Shown: positions 17,417-26,024, counted from the first letter of the stretch. The stretch is DNA of 64,000 nucleotides from Vulcanimicrobiota bacterium (GCA_027459645.1 DAIDHQ010000040.1:1-64000); one strand, 5' to 3'. A program made the numbers and translations. The notes: generated by a model from the sequence alone, not told the origin.

Positions 17417-20400
17417 CCGGCGCTTGCGTTGCGCGTGACCGCGTGATGCCGTTGCCTCGGACTCGCACTCCGCCCAGGGGTCGTGCTAGGTACGGGCGCA
17501 AGACGGTCGCGGCGCAGCAGCACGTTGAGCGCGTGCAACCGCGTCGTGAAGAGGGGTTCGTCCGCGGCAACCGCCTTTTGCAGCTCGGCATGCAACTCGT
17601 CCGCGAGAGCGGTTTGGGCCGCCGTCGGTGCGTAGTCGCTTCCGCCGATACCGCCGGCGTCACCGGCAATGCGCTCGTAAAGCCGGCTCGGCAGGCGCAG
17701 CGTGTCTTCCCACGTCTGGGCGCTCGGAATATAGAGCGCGTCGAGCGCCTTCCCGACCGAACGCTGCATCGCCGCAATCGCGTGCCGCGTATCGACGGAC
17801 CGCGCGAGCTTGGCTTTAGCGACAAGCGCGCGATCGAGCGTGCGAAGCGAATCGATCTGCTTTCCCGTTTTGGTGAAGTCCGCCCGAAGCTGCATCATGA
17901 GTGCGAACGCTTGGCGCATCTGCGCGAGCGTCGCAGGCGATCGCGGATCGGCGAGCACGTGCAACGTTGCGTCCTGCTGCGTGCCACTCGCGATCAGACG
18001 AACGGTGTAGGTTCCGGGCAGCGCTTGCGGGCCTATGAAGCCGCCCTGCTGCGCGTGATAGTTCGAAACCAGCGGGACCGTTTGATACATCAGGTCCCAC
18101 CACACGCGATTAACGCCGATCAGCGGATGCTTCACGGTAATCGTTCGGATCACCGTGGGGCCATCGAGAATCTGCACCTTTGCGGGGTGTTTCTTCGACG
18201 GGAGCGTACCGAGATAAAACGTGATATCGGCGTCGCCCGGCGGGTTCTCGCCGGCCCCGTCTCCCGTCGCCCACGTTCCCCGGCTGGAATTCCATCGGTA
18301 CGCATCGCGGGGCGTAAAGAGATGGGCGCGCTCCGACGCCGTCTGCGCGGTCCACTGCTGCAACGCGCTGATATCGTCGAGAATCCATACGCCTCGGCCA
18401 TGCGTCGCGACGACCAAATCGTCGAAGCGCGGTTGGACCACGAAATCATAGATGGGCACGTGTGCAAGGTTGTTGCGCAGCGAACCCCAATGCGCGCCGT
18501 CGTCGAGCGAATACCACAACCCGGTCTCAGTGCCGGCGTACAATAAGCCTTGGCGTTTCGGATCTTCGCGCAGCATCCGCGCGTAGCTATTTTTCGGAAG
18601 ATTCGATGTAATCGACGTCCAATGCGCGCCGAAGTCGCGCGTCACGTAGAGATAAGGACGCCGGTCGCCGAGCTTGTGGTTTTCGGCAACGAGATACGCG
18701 GTACCGTCGCTAAAGCGCGAGGGATCGATGTTCTCGATGCGCGCCCAATGCGGCAAACCGGGGACTGCCGCCGTCAGGTTCGTCCAATGGGCCCCCTCAT
18801 CGCGCGTGAGCCACACCAGACCGTCGTCCGTGCCGACCCAAATCTCGCCTTTGGCGGACGGCGATTCCGCTATGCATGCAATCGTGTCATAGACTTCCGT
18901 GCCGGCGTTGTCGACGGTGATGGGACGCCCCGACGCAATCTGTTTGCTCTTATCGTTGCGCGTGAGGTCCGGACTCACCGCGCGCCACGTGCTTCCACCG
19001 TCGTCCGTGCGCAGAAGCTCTTGGGAGCCGAAATACAGCGAGTCGGGTTCCAGTGGTGAAACGGCGACGGGTGAAACCCAATTCGCACGATATTTGTACG
19101 CATCCGCGCCCGTGCCGGAGTACGTGTCGGGCCACGGGCTGATCAAACGCGTCTGCATCGACGTGCGGTCGTAACGTATCACCGCTTCCTGATAGCCGGT
19201 GCCGTAGATTATATTCTGGTTCGCCGGTGAAAAGACGATCCAGCCGCTCTCGCCCGCATTCGGCGAAAACCACTGGTCGGGCGTAATCGCCCCGCTGAAG
19301 CTCATGCTCGGGCCGCACGCCGCGCCGGGATCCTGAAACTCGCCGCAAATCGTGTACGGAATTTTGTCGTCCACCGAAATATGGTACGGCTGCGACACGA
19401 TCAACTGCGGGTCGCGCCACGTCTTGCCTCCGTCGAGGGAGAGCCGTACGCCCGCATCGGCGCCGATGATCGCGCGCTTGCCGCCGACGGGATCGATCCA
19501 CATCTGATGGTGATCGTAGCCGTTCGTATGCATCGGTTTAATCGTCTTGCCGCCGTTATACGATTCGGACGGAAAGATCGACATGAAGTAGACGTGCTGC
19601 GGATTCTTCGGATCCACGGTGAATTGCGAGAAATAGTAGGGGCGCTGATCGAGTATGTGCTTGTCGCTCATCAGGCGCCAGTGCACGCCGCCGTCGCTAC
19701 TGCTCCAAAATACGCCATGCTTCGATTCGATTACGGCATAGACGCGACGCGCGTCGCTCGGCGCAAATCGCACGCCGATGCGCCCCATGAGTCCGCGAGG
19801 AAGACCGTTGCCGCGTAACCGGGTCCAGTGCGCGCCCGAATCGCGCGACACGAAGATGCCGTCGGCCGGACCGCCGCTCGTGAGCATCCACGGGCGTCGC
19901 TGCACGGTCCACGTCCCCGCGATGAGATACGACGGATTTGCCGGCGAGATCGCGATCGTCGATGCGCCGGTCTGCGGTCCCGTATAGAGCGAGCGCTCCC
20001 AGTGCTTACCGCCATCGCGCGTAACGTAGACGCCGCGATGCGGTCCCGGCGCGAACGGATCGCCGACGGCGGCCACGTAAACGACGTTGGGATCGCGCGG
20101 ATCGATCGCGATTTGCGCGATCTGTGCCGTATCGTCCAGCCCGACGTGCTTCCACGTCGTGCCGCCGTCGTCCGAGCGCCAGATACCGTCGCCGAAAGCA
20201 ATATCGTTGCGAATATTCGGCTCGCCGGTGCCTACGTACACGATCTTCGGATTCGACGGAGCCACGGCGATTGCGCCGATTGAGGTCACCGGCTCGCGGT
20301 CGAACACCGGCTGCCAGTTCACGCCTCCGTCGGTCGTACGCCACAATCCGCCGAGACCGCCGGCAAAGTACGTCTCGGAGTTTCCGGGAACGCCCGCCAC

Positions 20401-20532
20401 CGCATCGATCCGCCCGGTCGTCGGCCCCACATTGCGAAAATCCAGGTGAGCGAACGGCGACGGCACGGCCGGCAATGCGGCCGCCGTCCCGGCTATTAAA
20501 AAGGCGATACTCAGGGCGACAGATCGAAGCAC
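17365..20532 (-). CDS. Secreted sortilin/VPS10-type BNR-repeat beta-propeller protein, copy 1
   Basis: The 1055-residue protein (GTG start) has a signal peptide (about 1-22). A large beta-propeller region follows with roughly ten Asp-box/BNR motifs of the form S-x-D-x-G-x-x-W (for example TTDGGVNW, SDDGGTTW, TRDGGKHW). The C-terminal 250 residues are alpha/beta with a helical end. Such proteins are often auto-annotated as glycosyl hydrolases, but the sialidase catalytic residues are not evident; secreted binding or peptidase-associated roles are equally possible. Two paralogues lie at 34333-40677. This copy is the most diverged and ends in a basic tail overlapping the helicase gene. Confidence 0.85.
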   Translation of the reverse strand: MLRSVALSIAFLIAGTAAALPAVPSPFAHLDFRNVGPTTGRIDAVAGVPGNSETYFAGGLGGLWRTTDGGVNWQPVFDREPVTSIGAIAVAPSNPKIVYVGTGEPNIRNDIAFGDGIWRSDDGGTTWKHVGLDDTAQIAQIAIDPRDPNVVYVAAVGDPFAPGPHRGVYVTRDGGKHWERSLYTGPQTGASTIAISPANPSYLIAGTWTVQRRPWMLTSGGPADGIFVSRDSGAHWTRLRGNGLPRGLMGRIGVRFAPSDARRVYAVIESKHGVFWSSSDGGVHWRLMSDKHILDQRPYYFSQFTVDPKNPQHVYFMSIFPSESYNGGKTIKPMHTNGYDHHQMWIDPVGGKRAIIGADAGVRLSLDGGKTWRDPQLIVSQPYHISVDDKIPYTICGEFQDPGAACGPSMSFSGAITPDQWFSPNAGESGWIVFSPANQNIIYGTGYQEAVIRYDRTSMQTRLISPWPDTYSGTGADAYKYRANWVSPVAVSPLEPDSLYFGSQELLRTDDGGSTWRAVSPDLTRNDKSKQIASGRPITVDNAGTEVYDTIACIAESPSAKGEIWVGTDDGLVWLTRDEGAHWTNLTAAVPGLPHWARIENIDPSRFSDGTAYLVAENHKLGDRRPYLYVTRDFGAHWTSITSNLPKNSYARMLREDPKRQGLLYAGTETGLWYSLDDGAHWGSLRNNLAHVPIYDFVVQPRFDDLVVATHGRGVWILDDISALQQWTAQTASERAHLFTPRDAYRWNSSRGTWATGDGAGENPPGDADITFYLGTLPSKKHPAKVQILDGPTVIRTITVKHPLIGVNRVWWDLMYQTVPLVSNYHAQQGGFIGPQALPGTYTVRLIASGTQQDATLHVLADPRSPATLAQMRQAFALMMQLRADFTKTGKQIDSLRTLDRALVAKAKLARSVDTRHAIAAMQRSVGKALDALYIPSAQTWEDTLRLPSRLYERIAGDAGGIGGSDYAPTAAQTALADELHAELQKAVAADEPLFTTRLHALNVLLRRDRLAPVPSTTPGRSASPRQRHHAVTRNASAGYLRSRRAPSFFPRISV

Positions 20533-20658
20533 GTTATCCCTCTCACCGGCGACGGTTGGCTACCGTTCTGTACGAGCACTATATCGATTCTCCCGTGATG
20601 CCGCCCCTAATGTGCGGAGGATGGCCAGACGAGGAACGAGAGTTCTCGCTATAATCCC

Positions 20659-21201
20659 GTGGTGGTTCGTAATACCAGATACGCCTGGCTCGCGCTAGCG
20701 TACGGCTGGCTGCTGGCGCTCGCGATTGCCACGTACTTCGTTGGCAACCTGCGTATCGGCGTGCTCTCGGTTACGGCACTTGCAATTGTGGCGTACTATT
20801 GGCGTTTGTCCGCGGCAATAGCGACTGCCGTCGTCGTCGGCCTTTTGCTTCCGTACCTCGATCACATCGTCGCGCCACGCATCTATCTCGACGACCGATG
20901 GGATGCGGCGAGTGCGTGCTTTTCGCCGATCTCGATGGGTTCAAAACGATCAACGACGAGCACGGCCATTTGGTCGGCGACCAAGTTTTGGCCCTTGCCG
21001 CGAAGCGCATCGCGCGCAACCTCCGAGGTGGCGCCGAACTGATGCGACCTCGATTTACAACTGGGCATCACCGTCGGTGCGAGCGTCTATCCCGTCGACG
21101 GCAGCAACGCCGACGCACTGCTGCGCAAAGCCGACGCGAATATGTACGACCGCAAGCGCGCCAAGCGCTTCGATAGCGCCGAAGCGGAAGTGCCGAACTA
21201 A
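20659..21201 (+). pseudogene. Decayed membrane-anchored diguanylate cyclase (GGDEF) remnant
   Basis: Three pieces in shifting frames together look like one gene. Codons from 20659 encode about three transmembrane helices. At about 20910-20925 the frame moves to ECVLFADLDGFKTINDEHGH and AKRIARNL, the first half of a GGDEF domain. At about 21045-21050 the original frame resumes with LGITVGASVYPVDG and LLRKADANMYDRKR, the end of a GGDEF domain. The DPLTGLxNR segment and the GGDEF motif are missing, so internal deletions removed the active site. A TATAAT at 20650-20655 lies just before the apparent start. I read it as a pseudogene, not a sequencing error, because whole segments are absent. Confidence 0.8.
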
Positions 21202-21206
21202 AAGGA

Positions 21207-21237
21207 TTGACCCTCACGTAGCGTCATAGTTTAGCGT
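21207..21237 (+). promoter_or_regulatory. Candidate MerR-type promoter with 19-bp spacer
   Basis: TTGACC (21207-21212) and TAGCGT (21232-21237) are 19 bp apart. The spacer holds an imperfect dyad starting CCTCACGTAGCGT. MerR-family activators act on promoters with 19-20 bp spacers bearing an operator dyad, and this lies 15 bp before the ATG of a MerR-family gene. The -10 match is weak. Autoregulation is an inference. Confidence 0.4.
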
Positions 21238-21252
21238 ACTGGGGTGAGAGTC

Positions 21253-22008
21253 ATGAAGAACCCGGAACTATTACACGCAAAGCAATTCGCAAAGCGCGCC
21301 GGCGTCACGGTACGCACCTTACACGTGTACGACGAGGCCGGCTTGCTGTCGCCAAAAACGCGCTCCGATGCCGGCTATCGTCTCTACGGCGAAGAGGAAC
21401 TCGTACGTTTGGAGCAGATCCTCGCGCTGCGGTTTCTGGGGCTCGGACTCGATCGGATCAAATCACTTCTTGATGGCCCCCCGCAAACGCTCGTTCAAGC
21501 CCTTTCCGTTCAACGCGCGGTCATCGTCGAAGAGCAGCGCCGGCTCAACCTGGTTCTGCAAGCGATCGACGAGGCGCGCACCGTGCTCGAGGAAGGCGAG
21601 CCGAGCGAGCGATGGCGCGCGGTCCAACACGTTATCGAGGCGTTCAAAATGAAAAATGACTTTAGCTGGACCGAAAATTACTACTCCGGAGAAGGGCTGC
21701 AAAAACTCGCGAAGATGCGAGCCGAGACGCCCCCCGAAGTGATCGAAAAAGGCGAGCGCGATTGGGCCGAACTGATTGCCGAGGTCGAAGCGGCGTGCAA
21801 GACGGTCGATCCTTCGAGCGATGCTGCGAAGGCGCTCGCGCGCCGTTGGCGCAATCTCATCCACCAGTTCACCAAAGGCGATCCGGATATATCGCAAGGT
21901 CTCAACAACCTGTGGACCGACCGGTCCCACTGGCCGAGCGATTTCAAAAAGCCCTACAGCGACGAGGCCGAAGCGTTTATTCGCAAAGCACAAAGCCATC
22001 TGGACTAA
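21253..22008 (+). CDS. MerR-family regulator with TipAS-type effector domain
   Basis: The 251-residue regulator has an N-terminal MerR winged helix (about 6-75: AKRAGVTVRTLHVYDEAGLL, then GYRLYGEEEL), a coiled-coil (about 80-120) and a C-terminal helical domain. The C-terminal domain matches TipAS, the multidrug/thiostrepton-binding module. In TipAL-type proteins, ligand binding switches on promoters with long spacers. I chose the ATG at 21253 because GGGGTGAG sits just upstream; the GTG at 21244 is an alternative. Its targets are not obvious, but the next operon begins 90 bp downstream. Confidence 0.88.
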   Translation: MKNPELLHAKQFAKRAGVTVRTLHVYDEAGLLSPKTRSDAGYRLYGEEELVRLEQILALRFLGLGLDRIKSLLDGPPQTLVQALSVQRAVIVEEQRRLNLVLQAIDEARTVLEEGEPSERWRAVQHVIEAFKMKNDFSWTENYYSGEGLQKLAKMRAETPPEVIEKGERDWAELIAEVEAACKTVDPSSDAAKALARRWRNLIHQFTKGDPDISQGLNNLWTDRSHWPSDFKKPYSDEAEAFIRKAQSHLD

Positions 22009-22018
22009 ACGGCGCGCT

Positions 22019-22034
22019 TGTGAGGTGGCTCACA
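22019..22034. promoter_or_regulatory. Perfect CRP/FNR-type palindrome TGTGA-N6-TCACA
   Basis: The 16-bp sequence TGTGAGGTGGCTCACA is an exact match to the CRP half-sites of E. coli with the canonical 6-bp spacer. It lies 11 bp after the MerR stop and 63 bp before the start of the gene at 22098, which is followed by a Crp-superfamily regulator gene. Position fits an activator or autoregulatory site for that two-gene unit. Whether the local Crp-like protein uses this consensus is unknown. Confidence 0.6.
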
Positions 22035-22059
22035 GACGCCTCGGCGGTCGAAGGCTACC

Positions 22060-22081
22060 ATAGCGTGCATCACTACGCTAT
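22060..22081. repeat. Inverted repeat ATAGCGT-N8-ACGCTAT in a promoter region
   Basis: Two perfect 7-bp arms flank an 8-bp centre, 16 bp before the ATG at 22098. It may be an operator or a hairpin in the leader. The half-site resembles the TAGCGT seen in the MerR-type promoter at 21232, so the upstream MerR regulator is one candidate binder. Too short for firm assignment. Confidence 0.35.
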
Positions 22082-22097
22082 TGGAGTACCCTCATAG

Positions 22098-22976
22098 ATG
22101 AACCACCTTCACAAGCGCCCGCAACTGCGCGGCCCGATAGCTGCAGCCGCTGCAGCCGCGTTGACGGCATTAGCCGCGCCAGCATTTGCCGCAATGATGG
22201 CGCCGCCGTCGATCTCCATCGTTTCGCCGTCGATGGGGAACACCATCACCGGCGACACCATCCCGGTAAACGTTGCGATCAAGAATTTCAAGCTCGAGTG
22301 TGCCAACGCCGGAAAAACGAACGTGCCGATGGGCGAAGGGCACATCCACGCGATGGTCGACGGAATGAACATGGCGCACCTGACGACCGTCGCATGTTCG
22401 GACCGCTTTAGCATCTCCGGACAAGGACTCAAACCCGGAAAGCATATGCTCGCCGTCGTTCTAGCAACCGATGCGCATGCAATCAGCAGTCTTCCCGCGA
22501 TGACGTCGTTTACGTATGAACCTCGGCGCGCACGGCCGCTGCCGCGCCCGATATCGGGTACGCCGGCGCTCGCCATTCTGTCGCCGAAGAATGGGGCGAC
22601 CGTCGGCAAGAAGTTCGACTTGGTGTTGAGCGTTCGCAATTTCGGGCTTTCGTGCGATCTCGAAGGCAAGCCCGACGTCCGCGGGTGGGGACACCTCCAC
22701 GTCATGGTGCGACAAGCGGGCGAGACGAGCGCCGCGCCGTCGACGCCTGCGGCAGCGATGATGAAAAACGCCCATGGAATGTCTATGGCTCAGTTGCAGC
22801 CGATGCTCACCATGGCGATGCCGGGTATGATCGGCATGCCGTGCACGAAGACGGTCCCGGTCGACCTTTCGACCTGGCACGGCGGAAAAGCGAACATCGT
22901 CGTTCAGCTCGCAAACAACGATCACATGCCGACGATGGGCGTTTCGCCGGCGACGCTCTCCGTACGTCTCCGCTAG
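22098..22976 (+). CDS. Secreted two-domain Met/His-rich protein
   Basis: The 292-residue protein has a signal peptide (cleavage near AFAAM, about 31) and two repeats of about 105 and 140 residues. Each starts with an I-x-SP-x-G-x-T/A strand motif, includes a Cys, then GHIH or GHLH plus a second Cys (about 69/100 and 194/255). The GH-x-H motif recalls DUF4399-like domains. Repeat 2 carries a Met/His-rich insertion (MMKNAHGMSM, MAMPGMIGM). Metal binding, perhaps copper, with an intrarepeat disulfide is plausible but unproven. The Crp-fusion gene follows 9 bp downstream, and a CRP-type site lies upstream. Confidence 0.7.
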   Translation: MNHLHKRPQLRGPIAAAAAAALTALAAPAFAAMMAPPSISIVSPSMGNTITGDTIPVNVAIKNFKLECANAGKTNVPMGEGHIHAMVDGMNMAHLTTVACSDRFSISGQGLKPGKHMLAVVLATDAHAISSLPAMTSFTYEPRRARPLPRPISGTPALAILSPKNGATVGKKFDLVLSVRNFGLSCDLEGKPDVRGWGHLHVMVRQAGETSAAPSTPAAAMMKNAHGMSMAQLQPMLTMAMPGMIGMPCTKTVPVDLSTWHGGKANIVVQLANNDHMPTMGVSPATLSVRLR

Positions 22977-22985
22977 CGGCCGCGC

Positions 22986-23960
22986 GTGACGAAGGCTCGC
23001 GTAACGCTCTACGGACGCGCCGACTGCCGCTTCACCGAACTCGCGCGACGCCGAATCGCCGGCGTCGCGCGAGAATTCCACGATGTCGAGGTACGCATTT
23101 GCGATCGGTCCGAAGCTGCATCCGACGGCGTTCACGTGCTGGCAACACCGACGCTCGTCTTGCCCGACGGCCGCAGGCTGACCGGCACGCCGAGCGCCGA
23201 CCGTTTGCGAGGGGTGTTCTCGGAACTGCTCGGGAAAGTCGCTCCCGTGCCAAACAAGGTGTGGTACCTGCAACACAGCCGTGTTTTTCACGGGGTACCT
23301 CTCGACGAAATCGAACGGTACGCTCATCTCTTTCACGAATACGACGTCGCTCCGAATGAAATCGTTTTCTCGGAAGGCGACCTTGGCGACGCGATCTATC
23401 TGTTAAAGACGGGACACGTGCGCATCTACCGGCTCACCGACGACGGCAAGCAACTGACCCTTGCGATACTCGGCCCCGGCGCCGTCTTCGGCGAGCTCGC
23501 GCTCTTCCAAGAGACGCGCCGGCAAACGTTCGCCGAAGCATTGGACGCCTCACACATTTGCGCGGCGTCGGTAGACGACTTCACGCGGCTGATGGGGCAC
23601 AAGCCGCAGCTAACGATGATGGTAGCCGGTGAAATCGCGCGGCGACGCAGCGAAATGGAGACGCGCATCGCGGGACTGGCCTACGGATCGGTACGAGCGA
23701 AGCTCGTTCACATGCTGCGACACCTCGCGCGCGAGCACGGCGAAACGCTTCACGACGGACGGATTCGGATTGCGATCCGTCTTTCGCATCAAGAACTCGC
23801 GCAACTCGTCGGCATCTCACGCGAAAGCTGCACGATCGAACTCGGCAGACTTCAGAAAGCGGGCGTCGTTACGTTCGACAATGACCGGTTCATCGTCGTA
23901 GAAGCGGCGCGCCTGGAACCCGGGATCCTCGATCGCGTTTTCGGACGCATCCTCGGCTAG
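22986..23960 (+). CDS. Thioredoxin-fold / Crp-Fnr fusion transcription regulator
   Basis: This 324-residue protein (GTG start) begins with an 80-residue thioredoxin/glutaredoxin-like fold: VTLYGRADC with a lone Cys14 (C-R-F-T in place of CxxC) and a cis-Pro segment ATPTLVL at 53-59. A cyclic-nucleotide-binding beta-roll follows (about 95-205; FGELALF) and then a Crp winged helix (about 225-310; LSHQELAQLVGISRESCTIELGRL). The usual family length is about 220-240 residues, so the first domain is an addition. It could let a thiol state tune DNA binding. It is convergent with the CDF exporter gene, two bases apart. Confidence 0.85.
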   Translation: MTKARVTLYGRADCRFTELARRRIAGVAREFHDVEVRICDRSEAASDGVHVLATPTLVLPDGRRLTGTPSADRLRGVFSELLGKVAPVPNKVWYLQHSRVFHGVPLDEIERYAHLFHEYDVAPNEIVFSEGDLGDAIYLLKTGHVRIYRLTDDGKQLTLAILGPGAVFGELALFQETRRQTFAEALDASHICAASVDDFTRLMGHKPQLTMMVAGEIARRRSEMETRIAGLAYGSVRAKLVHMLRHLAREHGETLHDGRIRIAIRLSHQELAQLVGISRESCTIELGRLQKAGVVTFDNDRFIVVEAARLEPGILDRVFGRILG

Positions 23961-23962
23961 GC

Positions 23963-24847
23963 TCAACAGGCCTCGCCGCAGTCCTCGCATTCGACCTCTA
24001 CGGTCGCGTGGGTGATGTGAAAGCGGTCGTGCAAGAGTTTTTTTACGTCGGAAACGATGCGTTGCGATTCCACCAGCGCCGTGCTCGGCACGCGAACGTG
24101 CAGGCTTGCGGCGATGGTCCGGTCTCCCACCGACCACACGTGAACGTCGTGAACGGCGTCGACCGACGGTACCGACAGCAGCGCCTGGTTGACCGAACCC
24201 ATGCTGATGCCTTCGGGAACGCCTTCCATCAAAACGTGCAGCGAACGACGAATGAGATTCCATGCCGAATAGGAGACCGCGATCGCCGCCAGCATCGACG
24301 CGATCGGGTCGGCCTGCACGAAACCCGTGAACCGAACGACGAGTGCTGCGACGATAACGGCCACGGAGATGGCCGCGTCTCCCATAACGTGAAGCAGCAC
24401 GGCGCGGAGGTTGAGCGAGGCCGATGCCGAGCGCGCCAGCACGAACGCAAGCGAACCGTTCGCGACGATTGCTATTAACGCAATGCCGATCATCAACATC
24501 GTGTTCGGCGTAGCCGGCGAACGAAGGCGTTGGACGGCTTCGAAGATCAAGAACAACACGATCGCAAAGAGTACGGCCGCATTCGTGAGCGCCGCGAGCA
24601 CCGTCGCACGTCCGTAACCGAAGGTGCGGCGCTCGTCCGCCTGCCACATCGCGATTTGCGCGGCCCATAGTCCGAGGGCGGCCGCAGCGACGTCGGTCAG
24701 CATGTGCGCCGCATCGGCAAGCAAGGCCAAACTGCCCGAAAGCATTCCGCCGATCGCTTCCAACGCGAAGAGCGCAATCGTCGTTGCGACCGCGATCCGC
24801 AGCTTTCCGAGATCGTCACCGTGCTCGTGCGTGTGTGCACTGGCCAT
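23963..24847 (-). CDS. Cation diffusion facilitator (Co/Ni/Zn exporter, DmeF/CzcD-like)
   Basis: The 294-residue antiporter has six hydrophobic helices and a C-terminal cytoplasmic domain. Metal-site pairs are visible as H48-x3-D52 in TM2 and H153-x3-D157 in TM5. The N-terminus has a short His cluster (HTHEH, 5-9) and the C-terminus a Cys pair (CEDC). It is the last gene of an operon headed by an RcnR-type repressor and including an HX4DH-type exporter, so cobalt or nickel is the likely substrate. Its start abuts the stop of the small membrane protein gene. Confidence 0.9.
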   Translation of the reverse strand: MASAHTHEHGDDLGKLRIAVATTIALFALEAIGGMLSGSLALLADAAHMLTDVAAAALGLWAAQIAMWQADERRTFGYGRATVLAALTNAAVLFAIVLFLIFEAVQRLRSPATPNTMLMIGIALIAIVANGSLAFVLARSASASLNLRAVLLHVMGDAAISVAVIVAALVVRFTGFVQADPIASMLAAIAVSYSAWNLIRRSLHVLMEGVPEGISMGSVNQALLSVPSVDAVHDVHVWSVGDRTIAASLHVRVPSTALVESQRIVSDVKKLLHDRFHITHATVEVECEDCGEAC

Positions 24848-25069
24848 TTACGTCTCCCCGAAGCGGCCGCGCCACTTCCACAACGCGACGACGCCCCATA
24901 CCGCCTCGACGATCCCGAACGGCCACGTTCCCGCGAGCCAGCCATATGCGGAACTCGCAAAACACGCGAGTGCGAAGAGCAGCGTAAATACGGAACGCCG
25001 CGTTTCGAGTGCGTAGAAGAGCATCATCAGCGTCACCGAGGCGGCGCCGAAGAGCGTGAGCACGTTCAT
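24848..25069 (-). CDS. Small membrane protein in the Co/Ni operon
   Basis: The 73-residue product (ATG at 25069, overlapping the upstream TGA as ATGA) has two or three hydrophobic helices, with YGWLAGTWPFGIVEAVWGVV near the C-terminus. Frames extending further upstream run through the neighbouring gene and are discarded. Similar 70-80-residue proteins occur beside metal exporters, but I cannot name the family. Translational coupling on both sides suggests a role with the exporters, perhaps as an accessory subunit. Confidence 0.7.
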   Translation of the reverse strand: MNVLTLFGAASVTLMMLFYALETRRSVFTLLFALACFASSAYGWLAGTWPFGIVEAVWGVVALWKWRGRFGET

Positions 25070-25737
25070 GCGATGGGCCAAATCATAAACACGACGCCGA
25101 TCAGCGCGATGACGGCGCCGCTCAAGACCTCGCCGTATCTCTCGAGAGGGCCAAGCGACAGGCGGCGCAACGCGCGGTCGGACGACACGCAGAGCACGAC
25201 GTACGTCGCGATCGTGCTGAGCGCGAAGAAGACCGACATCACGACGAGCAGCGCGAAGCCAAATTTCGCGGCGGCAAAAAACGCCGGAATTCCTTCGATC
25301 ATCGGCGACGAGCCGAGGATGAGCAAGAGCGCCATGCGCGAGTTCGGCCGGTCGTTGTCGTGATCGTAGGCGTGCTCGTGGTCGTGGTCGTAGTCGTGGT
25401 CGTGATGATGGTGATGGCCGCCGCTCGAAATCTCGCGGTACGACGAGATCGCAATCCATGCGCCGAAGCCCACGAGTGCAAGGCTCGAAAGCGTCGACAC
25501 CAGGTGGCCGAAGCGAACGGCGACCGCGAGGCCGGCGACCCAGACGATCGCGCCGATAGCAAGCGTCGATATCGTGTGACCGAGACCCGCGCCGAACGCC
25601 GCGCGGGCGGTCTGCCGTCGCGACCAGTTTTTCTGGCGCGCCATCAACGCGATCGGCGCCCAGTGATCGGGCACGAGCGTGTGTAAAATGCCGACGGCGA
25701 TAACCGCTCCGATGAGCAGCAGAGCTTGTTGCGTCAT
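25066..25737 (-). CDS. Ni/Co exporter of the NicO/RcnA type with His-rich loop
   Basis: The 223-residue membrane protein starts at ATG 25737. HTLVPDH at residues 19-25 is the HX4DH signature of nickel/cobalt transporters. A His/Asp-rich loop follows (HHHHHDHDYDHDHEH and more, about 108-130), as in RcnA, where such a loop supports efflux. Six helices are predicted. It lies 11 bp downstream of an RcnR-type repressor gene with a full Ni/Co ligand set, which favours efflux over uptake. Distant similarity to UreH/NreB-type proteins does not change that reading. Confidence 0.85.
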   Translation of the reverse strand: MTQQALLLIGAVIAVGILHTLVPDHWAPIALMARQKNWSRRQTARAAFGAGLGHTISTLAIGAIVWVAGLAVAVRFGHLVSTLSSLALVGFGAWIAISSYREISSGGHHHHHDHDYDHDHEHAYDHDNDRPNSRMALLLILGSSPMIEGIPAFFAAAKFGFALLVVMSVFFALSTIATYVVLCVSSDRALRRLSLGPLERYGEVLSGAVIALIGVVFMIWPIA

Positions 25738-25748
25738 AGCTCGGAATA

Positions 25749-26024
25749 CTACTTCAGGTACGCGCGAACGATATCGATGAGATCGCCGGCAAACGCCGTG
25801 CCGTCCTTCGAGAAGCCCGAGGGCGCAAGAAGATGCTCGTGGATGTGGCCTTCGAGAACTTCCGACATCAGGCCGTTCATCGCGCCGCGCGCCGCCGCGA
25901 TGCGCTGTAACACTTCGCCGCACTCAGCGCCCGCTTCCAATGCGCGTTCGATCGCTTCCACCTGTCCTTGAATACGGCGAACGCGGTTCACCAGCTTCGT
26001 CTTATTTCGCATCGTGTGACTCAC
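25749..26024 (-). CDS. rcnR: RcnR-type Ni/Co-responsive repressor (DUF156/CsoR family)
   Basis: The 91-residue all-helical repressor has the RcnR ligand set at the same positions as E. coli RcnR: His3, Cys35, His60 and His64. CsoR copper sensors and FrmR formaldehyde sensors differ at these places, so nickel or cobalt sensing is well supported. It heads a minus-strand operon with an HX4DH exporter, a small membrane protein and a CDF exporter. Metal binding should release DNA and open the operon. A 6-7-6 palindrome 27 bp upstream of its start is the likely operator. Confidence 0.9.
   Translation of the reverse strand: MSHTMRNKTKLVNRVRRIQGQVEAIERALEAGAECGEVLQRIAAARGAMNGLMSEVLEGHIHEHLLAPSGFSKDGTAFAGDLIDIVRAYLK

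Noticed and set aside
25363-25430. Apparent tandem DNA repeat of GTGGTCGTGGTCGTAG type
   Set aside because: It encodes the His/Asp-rich loop of the Ni/Co exporter, so it is explained by protein function and not by a satellite or CRISPR-like array.
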